From JAIBJN01 sp035762005 (GTDB lineage: Bacteria > Actinomycetota > Thermoleophilia > Gaiellales > Gaiellaceae), in NCBI GenBank assembly GCA_035762005.1, contig DASTQA010000034.1:1-5919 (forward strand): DNA of 5,919 nucleotides, in the 5' to 3' direction. The first letter of the stretch is position 1. The number at the start of each line of letters is the position of its first letter. Positions 1 to 5,150 of this stretch are shown piece after piece. Both the position numbers and the translations under genes were made by a program. The notes below the pieces were generated by a model that saw only the letters and a program-made list of their open reading frames with translations, had not been told where the DNA came from and made no database searches.

Positions 1-276
1 CACGACCACAAGTTCGACGTCCCGGCGCTCAAGGTCGCGCTCGAGACGCGGGCCGGCTACATCGGCGCCATGGGCAGCCGCCGGACGAACGCCGACCGGG
101 CCGAGCGCCTCCGCGCCGAGGGGGTCACCGACGAGCAGCTCACGCGGGTTCACGCCCCGATCGGGCTCAAGATCGGCTCCCGGACGCCGCAGGAGGTGGC
201 CGTCGCGGTCGCCGCCGAAATCGTCCAGGTCATGCGCGCGGCCAAGCCCAAGCCGGAGGAGGTCGTCGCGCGGTGA
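1..276 (+). CDS. XdhC/CoxF-family Mo-cofactor maturation protein, C-terminal part (5' end outside window)
   Basis: The reading frame is open from the first base, giving the last 91 residues of a protein whose start lies upstream. It reads as the C-terminal Rossmann-like domain of the XdhC/CoxF/CoxI family. The opening HDHKFDVPAL, then GYIGAMGSRRT at residues 20-30, and the HAPIGLKIGSRTPQEVAVAVAAEIV stretch at about residues 49-73 (given here only as family landmarks: P-I-G-L, G-S-R-T-P, A-E-I) match the family pattern. XdhC-type proteins bind molybdenum cofactor in the cytoplasm and help sulfurate or insert it into xanthine oxidase-family enzymes; they are not enzyme subunits. Its stop overlaps the coxG-like start by four bases (GTGA), and the hydroxylase subunits follow, so its target is probably the enzyme encoded downstream. 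The family assignment is firm. The exact subtype (XdhC versus CoxF or CoxI) cannot be settled from this fragment. Confidence 0.9.
   Translation, partial: HDHKFDVPALKVALETRAGYIGAMGSRRTNADRAERLRAEGVTDEQLTRVHAPIGLKIGSRTPQEVAVAVAAEIVQVMRAAKPKPEEVVAR
255..263 (+). promoter_or_regulatory. Ribosome binding site for the coxG-like gene
   Basis: GGAGGAGGT lies nine bases before the GTG at 273, inside the end of the xdhC-like gene. It supports a GTG start that overlaps the upstream stop codon. Confidence 0.7.
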
Positions 277-836
277 AGCTCGAGAACTCGTTCGAGGTGG
301 ACGCGCCGCCCGAGCGGGCGTGGGACCTCCTCATGGACGTCCCGCGCATCGTCCCCTGCATGCCCGGCGCGACCCTCGACGAGGTCGTCGACGACGCGAA
401 CTGGAAGGCCACGATGGAGGTGAAGCTCGGCCCGATCGGCCTGACCTTCGCGACGGACGTCAGCCGCACCGAGGTCGACGAGGCAGCGCGGCGCGTGACG
501 CTCGCGGCGAAGGCGCGCGAGACCCGCAACCGCGGCCGGGCGAGCGCGACGATCGAGTCCTCGCTCGCCTCCGTCGCCGGGGGGACGCGGGTCGAGATCG
601 TCACCGACCTCTCGCTCTCGGGCACGGTGGCGCAGTACGGGCGCGGGATGATCGAGGACATCTCCTCGCAGATGGTGACGACGTTCGCCCAGTGCCTGCA
701 GGCCCAGCTCGGGGACTCCGCCGAGGCGGCGGAGGAGGCGGTCGCCGCCCAGGCGAAGCCGATCTCCGGGCTGTCGCTCTTCTTCGGCAGCCTCTGGCGC
801 CGGATCCGGCGCCTCGTGGGAAGGAGGTCGGCGTGA
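273..836 (+). CDS. coxG: CoxG-type SRPBCC protein (CO dehydrogenase subunit G family)
   Basis: This is a 187-residue SRPBCC-fold protein of the CoxG family. The N-terminus MKLENSFEVDAPPERAWDLL is the usual first strand and helix. The conserved PCMPGA follows at residues 28-33 and LGPIG at 52-56, and the main fold ends near residue 145. An Ala/Glu-rich linker leads to a C-terminal tail (about 166-187) containing SLFFGSLWRRIRRLVGRR, a hydrophobic then strongly basic segment suited to peripheral membrane attachment. CoxG proteins have been linked to membrane anchoring of aerobic CO dehydrogenase and more recently to quinone binding and electron transfer; a similar role here is inference. GTG 273 is chosen because GGAGGAGGT sits nine bases upstream and it forms a GTGA overlap with the preceding stop. 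The 3' end overlaps the small-subunit start in the same way. The fold is secure; its partner is inferred from position. Confidence 0.88.
   Translation: MKLENSFEVDAPPERAWDLLMDVPRIVPCMPGATLDEVVDDANWKATMEVKLGPIGLTFATDVSRTEVDEAARRVTLAAKARETRNRGRASATIESSLASVAGGTRVEIVTDLSLSGTVAQYGRGMIEDISSQMVTTFAQCLQAQLGDSAEAAEEAVAAQAKPISGLSLFFGSLWRRIRRLVGRRSA
821..828 (+). promoter_or_regulatory. Ribosome binding site that fixes the small-subunit start
   Basis: AAGGAGGT lies four bases before GTG 833, within the end of coxG. The frame is open upstream to base 320, so this site decides the start. The spacing is short, but the next in-frame GTG (848) is too far from the site and would cut into the first strand of the ferredoxin domain. 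Confidence 0.7.
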
Positions 837-1291
837 GACGGATCGCGGTGACGGTCAACGGCGAGCGGCACGAGGCGGAGGTCGAGCCGCGCGACCTGCT
901 CGTGTACTTCCTCCGCGAGGGGCTCGGCCTCACGGGGACGGTCGTCGGGTGCGACACCTCCTCCTGCGGCTCGTGCACCGTGCTCGTCGACGGCGAGTCG
1001 GTGAAGTCGTGCACCGTCCTCGCCGTCCAGGCGGACGGGCGCGAGGTGACGACGATCGAGGGGCTCGCGACGAACGGGCGGCTGCACCCGGTGCAGCAGG
1101 CCTTCCACGAGGCGCACGCGCTGCAGTGCGGCTTCTGCACCCCCGGCATGGTGCTCGCCTCCGTGAGCCTGCTCGCGGAGAACCCGAGCCCGAGCGACGA
1201 GGAGATCCGCCACGCGCTCGAGGGCAACCTCTGCCGCTGCACCGGCTACCAGAACATCGTCAAGGCCGTCAAGGCGGCCTCGGCCGCGTAG
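833..1291 (+). CDS. coxS: Molybdenum hydroxylase small subunit, [2Fe-2S] (CoxS-like)
   Basis: This is a 152-residue iron-sulfur subunit of a xanthine oxidase-family enzyme, the usual family length. The N-terminal plant-type ferredoxin domain has C40, C45, C48 and C60 in the pattern CDTSSCGSC and a later Cys. The C-terminal helical domain holds the second cluster: C99 and C102 in QCGFCTPGM, and C134 and C136 in NLCRCTGY. All eight ligands are present, so the protein should carry both clusters and pass electrons from the Mo site to the FAD subunit. Start GTG 833 overlaps the coxG stop as GTGA. The open frame upstream to 320 lacks CoxS-like sequence and is an antiparallel or out-of-frame reading of coxG. 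The large subunit begins ten bases after the stop. The sequence alone does not separate CO dehydrogenase from other hydroxylases; the large subunit does that. Confidence 0.96.
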   Translation: MRRIAVTVNGERHEAEVEPRDLLVYFLREGLGLTGTVVGCDTSSCGSCTVLVDGESVKSCTVLAVQADGREVTTIEGLATNGRLHPVQQAFHEAHALQCGFCTPGMVLASVSLLAENPSPSDEEIRHALEGNLCRCTGYQNIVKAVKAASAA

Positions 1292-1301
1292 AGGAGGCGA
1301 G

Positions 1302-3665
1302 ATGGCAGTCACCGAGGAGAAGGCCGGCGCCTGGATCGGCAAGCCCGTCGCCCGCAAGGAGGACGCGAAGCTCCTCACCGGCCAGTCGCGCTACGTCGAC
1401 GACCTGACGCTCCCCGGCATGGTCTTCGCGGCCGTGGTGCGGAGCCCGTTCGCGCACGCCCGCATCAAGCGCGTCGACGTCGCGCCGGCGCTCGAGTCGG
1501 AGGGCGTCGTCGCCGCCTTCACCGGCGCCGACCTGGCCGAGGACTGGGCGGCGACCCTGCCCTGCGTCTGGCTCGTCACCGAGGACACGAAGCAGCCGAT
1601 GCACCGGCCGCTCGCCACGGACAAGGCGCGCTACGCGGGCGACGGCGTCGCGGTCGTGCTCGCGGAGACGCGCGCGCAGGCGAAGGACGCGGCCGAGCTC
1701 GTCGAGGTCGACTACGAGCCGCTCCCGGCCGTGATCGACCCGGAGGAGGCGCTCGCCGAGGGGGCCCCGCTCGTCCACGAGGAGCTCGAGGACAACCGCT
1801 CGTACACGTGGGCGCTCAAGACGGACAACGCCGACGACGTCTTCTCCTCGGCGCCGGTCGTCGTCAAGGAGCGCTACCGCCAGCAGCGCCTGATCCCGAA
1901 CGCGATCGAGCCGCGCGGCGTCCTCGCGCAGTACCTGCCCGCCCAGGACGAGTACACGCTCTGGTCGGCGACCCAGATCCCGCACATCCTCCGCTTCTGG
2001 CTGGCGGTCACGCTCGGCATCCCCGAGGCGCGCCTGCGTGTGGTCGCGCCGGACGTCGGCGGCGGCTTCGGCTCGAAGCTCAACGTCTACGCCGAGGAGG
2101 CGCTCGCCCTCGTCCTCGCGCGCCGGCTCGGCCGGCCGGTCAAGTGGACGGAGGAGCGCTCCGAGGGCTACCTCGCCACCAGCCACGGCCGCGACCAGTG
2201 GCAGGAGATCGAGCTGGCGGCGGACGAGGACGGCACGCTCCGCGGCGTCCGCGTGCGCCTGACGGTCGGCATGGGCGCCTACCTCCAGCTCGTCGGCGCG
2301 GGCACGCCGATCCTCGGCGCCTGGGTCTACGGGGGCGCCTACGACATCGAGGCCTACGACTTCGAGTGCGTCGGCGTCTTCACGACGGCGACCCCGACCG
2401 ACGCCTACCGGGGCGCCGGGCGGCCCGAGGCGACGTACGCGATCGAGCGGGCGATGGACGCGCTCGCGCGCCGGCTCGACATGGATCCCGTCGAGCTGCG
2501 GCGGAAGAACTTCATCACGGAGTTCCCGAAGACGATCGCCTCCGGCCTCGAGATCGACTCGGGCGACTTCCACGGCGCGCTCGACCGGGCGCTCGAGCTC
2601 GTCGACTACGAGGGCCTGCGCAGGGAGCAGGCCGAGCGTCGTGCCGCCGGCGACGGGAAGCAGCTCGGGATCGGCCTGGCGACGTACACGGAGATGTGCG
2701 GCCTCGCGCCCTCGCGGATCCTCGGCGTGCTCCTCTACGCGGCCGGCGGCTGGGACGCGGCCACGATCCGGTGCCTCCCCACCGGGAGCGTGCAGGTCTT
2801 CATCGGCACGTCCCCGCACGGGCAGGGGCACGTGACGACGTTCTCGCAGATCGTCGCCGACCGGCTCGGCATCCCGATCGAGCAGGTGGAGGTGCTCCAC
2901 GGGGATACGTCGACGATGCAGCTCGGCCTCGACACGTACGGGAGCCGCAGCCTCGCCGTCGGCGGCGTCGCGCTCTACAAGGCGGCCGACAAGATCGTCG
3001 AGAAGTCGAAGGCGGTCGTCGCCCACAAGCTCGAGGTCTCGCCGGACGACCTGCAGGAGGAGCACGGGCGCTTCACCGTCGCCGGCACGGACAAGGCGAT
3101 GACGGTGCAGGATGCGGCGCTCCACGCGTTCACCGCGCACGACCTCCCGGATGGGATGGAGCCCGGGCTCGAAGCGACGTTCGTCTACGACCCGCCCAAC
3201 TTCAGCTGGCCCGGCGGCGCACACGTCGCGGTCCTCGAGGTCGACACCGAGACGGGCGAGATCGAGCTGCGCCGCTACGTCGCCGTGGACGAGATCGGAA
3301 ACGTCGTCAACCCCACCATCGTCGACGGTCAGGTGCACGGCGGCGTCGCGCAGGGGATCGGGCAGGCGCTCTTCGAGGAGGCGATCTACGACGAGGAGGG
3401 CAACCTCACGACGGGGTCGATGGTCAGCTACCTCGTCCCCTCGGCCGCCGAGCTGATCGACCTCGAGCTCGACCGCGTCTCCGCGCCGAGCCCGACGAAC
3501 CCGATGGGCGTGAAGGGCGTGGGGGAGACGGGCGCCATCGCCTCGCCCGCCGCGGTGATCAACGCGGTGGTCGACGCGCTCGCGCAGTTCGGGGTGACGG
3601 ACGTCGAGATGCCCGCGAAGCCGGAGCGCGTCTGGCGCGCGCTCCAGGAGGGAGGTGCCCGGTGA
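1302..3665 (+). CDS. Form II (CoxL-like) molybdopterin hydroxylase large subunit, substrate unknown
   Basis: This 787-residue catalytic subunit of the xanthine oxidase/CO dehydrogenase superfamily has the full length for the family. The N-terminal aldehyde oxidase/xanthine dehydrogenase a/b hammerhead domain spans about residues 15-130, followed by the two Mo-cofactor-binding halves. Visible landmarks are Q225 in SATQIPH (aligned by position with the Gln near the Mo oxo group), VGGGFGSK at 252-259, GQGH at 507-510, and the catalytic base E742 in GVKGVGETG. The active-site loop is AYRGAGR (368-374). Form I CO dehydrogenases have AYxCSFR, whose Cys carries copper; here that position is Gly371. 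This places the protein in form II, for which CO oxidation is poorly supported; other hydroxylations such as aldehydes or N-heterocycles are possible. Start ATG 1302 has GAGGAGG four bases upstream. The stop overlaps the next GTG as GTGA. A coxL label would be correct only as homology, so no symbol is given. Confidence 0.95.
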   Translation: MAVTEEKAGAWIGKPVARKEDAKLLTGQSRYVDDLTLPGMVFAAVVRSPFAHARIKRVDVAPALESEGVVAAFTGADLAEDWAATLPCVWLVTEDTKQPMHRPLATDKARYAGDGVAVVLAETRAQAKDAAELVEVDYEPLPAVIDPEEALAEGAPLVHEELEDNRSYTWALKTDNADDVFSSAPVVVKERYRQQRLIPNAIEPRGVLAQYLPAQDEYTLWSATQIPHILRFWLAVTLGIPEARLRVVAPDVGGGFGSKLNVYAEEALALVLARRLGRPVKWTEERSEGYLATSHGRDQWQEIELAADEDGTLRGVRVRLTVGMGAYLQLVGAGTPILGAWVYGGAYDIEAYDFECVGVFTTATPTDAYRGAGRPEATYAIERAMDALARRLDMDPVELRRKNFITEFPKTIASGLEIDSGDFHGALDRALELVDYEGLRREQAERRAAGDGKQLGIGLATYTEMCGLAPSRILGVLLYAAGGWDAATIRCLPTGSVQVFIGTSPHGQGHVTTFSQIVADRLGIPIEQVEVLHGDTSTMQLGLDTYGSRSLAVGGVALYKAADKIVEKSKAVVAHKLEVSPDDLQEEHGRFTVAGTDKAMTVQDAALHAFTAHDLPDGMEPGLEATFVYDPPNFSWPGGAHVAVLEVDTETGEIELRRYVAVDEIGNVVNPTIVDGQVHGGVAQGIGQALFEEAIYDEEGNLTTGSMVSYLVPSAAELIDLELDRVSAPSPTNPMGVKGVGETGAIASPAAVINAVVDALAQFGVTDVEMPAKPERVWRALQEGGAR
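3646..3656 (+). promoter_or_regulatory. Ribosome binding site for the FAD subunit
   Basis: AGGAGGGAGGT, a doubled Shine-Dalgarno core, ends five bases before GTG 3662. It picks the medium-subunit start from a frame that stays open upstream to base 1808. Confidence 0.7.
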
Positions 3666-4483
3666 TCCCCGCGCGCTTCGACTACGAGGTGGCCGAGTCG
3701 GCCGATCACGCCGTCGAGCTCCTCGGCTCGGGCCCGGACGCGAAGCTCCTCGCCGGCGGCCACTCGCTCCTCCCGCTCATGCGCCTCCGCCTCGCCCGGC
3801 CGGAGCTCCTCGTCGACGTCGGGCGCCTCGGCGACCTCTCGTACGTCCGCGAGGACGGCGACGCGATCGCGATCGGCGCGCTCACGCGCTACCACGACCT
3901 CGAGCGCAGCGAGCTCCTGCGGGCCGAGGCGCCGATCGTCGCCCACGCGGCCGGCACCGTGGGCGACCCGCAGGTGCGTCACCGCGGCACGATCGGCGGC
4001 TCGGTCGCCCACTGCGACCCGGCCTCGGACGCGCCCACCGTCCTGCTCGCCCTCGACGCCGAGCTCGTCGTCCGGGGGCCCGGGGGCGAGCGGCGCCTGC
4101 CGGTCGCCGAGAGCTTCGGCGGCTTCCTCGCGACGACGCTCGACCCGCAGGAGCTGCTGACGGAGATCCGCGTGCCGAAGACGGGCGCGGACGGATGGGC
4201 CTACGAGAAGCTCACGCGGCGGGCGCAGGACTGGGCGACGGTGGCCGTCGCGGCCGTCCGCGCGAACGGCGGCGCCCGGGTCGCGCTCACGAACATGGGC
4301 CCGACCGCGCTGCGGGCGGGCGGCGTCGAGGAGGCGCTCGCCTCCGGCTCCGACCCGGCCGCGGCCGCCGAGCGCGCCGCCGACGGGACGAGCCCGCCGA
4401 GCGACCACAACGCGAGCGCCGAGTTCAGGCAGCACCTCGCCCGGGTGCTGACGCGGAGGGCGCTGGAGAAGGCGCTGGGCTGA
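3662..4483 (+). CDS. coxM: Molybdenum hydroxylase FAD-binding medium subunit (CoxM-like)
   Basis: This 273-residue flavoprotein subunit carries the FAD_binding_5 domain at its N-terminus and a CO dehydrogenase flavoprotein C-terminal domain from about residue 165. FAD contacts are recognisable at AGGHSL (31-36) and at TIGGSVAHCDPASD (110-123), the two signature loops of the family. The C-terminal domain contains the ALTNMGPTALRA stretch and ends with the typical FRQHLARVLTRRALEKAL helix. It accepts electrons from the small subunit's clusters and passes them to an external acceptor, which is unknown here. GTG 3662 overlaps the large-subunit stop (GTGA) and has a strong ribosome binding site five bases upstream. 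The order small-large-medium is that of form II operons; form I operons run medium-small-large. It is slightly shorter than the roughly 288-residue CO dehydrogenase subunit, but no key motif is missing. Confidence 0.95.
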   Translation: MIPARFDYEVAESADHAVELLGSGPDAKLLAGGHSLLPLMRLRLARPELLVDVGRLGDLSYVREDGDAIAIGALTRYHDLERSELLRAEAPIVAHAAGTVGDPQVRHRGTIGGSVAHCDPASDAPTVLLALDAELVVRGPGGERRLPVAESFGGFLATTLDPQELLTEIRVPKTGADGWAYEKLTRRAQDWATVAVAAVRANGGARVALTNMGPTALRAGGVEEALASGSDPAAAAERAADGTSPPSDHNASAEFRQHLARVLTRRALEKALG

Positions 4484-4507
4484 GCGAGGAGAACTAACGG
4501 GGGCGCG

Positions 4508-4804
4508 ATGCCTCCGGAGCCCACGTACTTCGTCCAGATCGCCGACCCCCAGGAGCCGGACCGCTGGCACACGATCGCGCGCGTCGTCGGGCGCGAGCTC
4601 GCCGACGAGGTCGTCCGCCTCGCGGCGGGCTCGTACATGCGCACAACCGTGATCGAGCACTACGCGGCCCGGGCGCTCTCGCAGTCCCACCTCCGCCGCG
4701 AGGGCCGTCTCGCGCACGCCCAGTGGGAGCTCGGCATGGGCGAGCACCGCCACTACGGCCGGGCTCTCGTCGAGCGAGCCGAGCGAAACCTCGCGGGCCG
4801 CTGA
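4508..4804 (+). CDS. Unrecognised 98-residue protein ending the operon
   Basis: I do not recognise this family. The protein is soluble-looking, with no Cys, no signal peptide and no membrane segment. It opens with a short beta-like stretch, YFVQIAD (7-13), then a tryptophan-containing WHTIARVVG (20-28), and the rest is probably helical. It is rich in Arg, Glu and His, with seven His in all, including HRH at 80-82. Codon third positions are G or C almost throughout, as in the neighbouring genes, which supports real coding. The start ATG 4508 lies 24 bases after the medium-subunit stop and in the same frame, so it could not extend upstream past that stop. The ribosome binding site is weak: GAGGAGA is 15 bases away and a G-run is nearer. 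Position makes it the last gene of the hydroxylase operon, just before a hairpin. A role as accessory or regulatory partner is possible but unproven. Confidence 0.75.
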   Translation: MPPEPTYFVQIADPQEPDRWHTIARVVGRELADEVVRLAAGSYMRTTVIEHYAARALSQSHLRREGRLAHAQWELGMGEHRHYGRALVERAERNLAGR

Positions 4805-4810
4805 CCCGGG

Positions 4811-4845
4811 GCGCGGTCGCGCGCCGGAAAAGCGCCGACCGGTGC
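4811..4845 (+). terminator. Candidate terminator hairpin after the operon
   Basis: CGGTCG (4814-4819) and GCGC (4821-4824) pair with GCGC (4832-4835) and CGACCG (4836-4841). This makes a ten-pair stem with one bulged C at 4820 and a seven-base loop, CGGAAAA. Three more pairs can form outside it (4811-4813 with 4843-4845, one of them G-U, with G4842 bulged). It begins seven bases after the stop of the 98-residue gene. There is no T-run after it, so it would be a U-poor terminator of the kind often proposed for high-GC actinobacteria, or a 3' stabilising hairpin. Confidence 0.55.
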
Positions 4846-4861
4846 AACCCGAGCCCCCTAC

Positions 4862-4891
4862 GAGCTCAAGTGACACGGTGTCACTTGGCTC
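4862..4891. promoter_or_regulatory. Perfect 10+1+10 palindrome, candidate operator
   Basis: The left arm CAAGTGACAC (4867-4876), a single central G (4877) and the right arm 4878-4887 form an exact inverted repeat. Four further pairs (GAGC 4862-4865 with GCTC 4888-4891) extend it if T4866 is bulged. The one-base centre suits binding by a dimeric regulator, for example of the TetR type, better than an RNA hairpin. The core is less GC-rich than its surroundings, so chance GC self-complementarity does not explain it. It lies 62 bases after the operon and about 260 before the next start, so its target is unclear. A second terminator or a dispersed genomic palindrome are alternatives. Confidence 0.5.
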
Positions 4892-4943
4892 GGCGCGGGC
4901 CCGCGAGCGGCTCGCCCGCTCACGCGCGCGTGTTCGGGGGCGA

Positions 4944-4966
4944 TGCCGCGCGCCTTTGGTGCGGCA
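4944..4966. repeat. Short GC inverted repeat
   Basis: TGCCGC (4944-4949) and GCGGCA (4961-4966) are exact inverted arms with an 11-base loop. An alternative palindrome, GGTGC-G-GCACC (4958-4968), shares the right side. In DNA this GC-rich, arms of this length can arise by chance. Confidence 0.25.
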
Positions 4967-5150
4967 CCTCGGGCGGGGGCCCCGTCGTGAACGCGCGGCG
5001 CGCCCGGCGCCTGGGAGGGCCGTCCGGGCGGTCGCTCGGCCGTCGCGCCTGGCGGGAGGCGCAGCCCGCTCTCCGCCGACATCTACGCTCAGGTCTCGAC
5101 CTTCGGGGGTCGTGGCCCGGCCGGCCGAGGTCGACACTGTCTGCAAGGGA

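Larger units (their letters stand above)
4805..5150. other. Intergenic region between operon and phosphoesterase gene
   Basis: About 346 bases without a convincing gene. The open frames here on the - strand are rich in Arg, Pro, Ala and Gly, match no family and look like by-products of high GC. The region holds a GC hairpin directly after the operon, a perfect palindrome at 4867-4887, and shorter GC palindromes at 4894-4905, 4904-4914 and 4944-4966. I see no tRNA or recognisable riboswitch. A TACGCT at 5084-5089 resembles a -10 box for the downstream gene, but no good -35 box is present at the right distance. Confidence 0.6.

Noticed and set aside
320..832. Upstream extension of the small-subunit frame
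   Set aside because: This part is an out-of-frame reading of coxG. The ferredoxin fold begins at GTG 833, which has its own ribosome binding site and a GTGA overlap.
230..1378. 382-codon open frame on the - strand
   Set aside because: It is antisense to coxG and the small subunit and shows no recognisable domain.
1269..3338. 689-codon open frame on the - strand
   Set aside because: It lies antisense to the well-supported large subunit, is composed mainly of Arg, Val, Asp, Glu, Leu and Ala, and matches no family. Long antisense frames are expected where third positions are nearly all G or C.
1808..3661. Upstream extension of the FAD-subunit frame
   Set aside because: It is an out-of-frame reading of the large subunit, Arg/Pro-rich and without flavoprotein sequence. 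GTG 3662 with a strong ribosome binding site is the real start.
1302..3665. Calling the enzyme a genuine CO dehydrogenase
   Set aside because: The Cu-binding Cys loop of form I is replaced by AYRGAGR and the gene order is that of form II, so the CO-specific name is not supported.
4858..5082. 74-codon - strand frame in the intergenic region
   Set aside because: Pro/Ala/Gly/Arg-rich, with no family resemblance and crossing the palindromes; no support for coding.
5112..5150. GTG 5112 as start of the phosphoesterase gene
   Set aside because: It adds 13 residues with charged and polar character before the hydrophobic segment. The shorter MHRG start gives a more typical N-terminal membrane anchor, though the alternative is not excluded.
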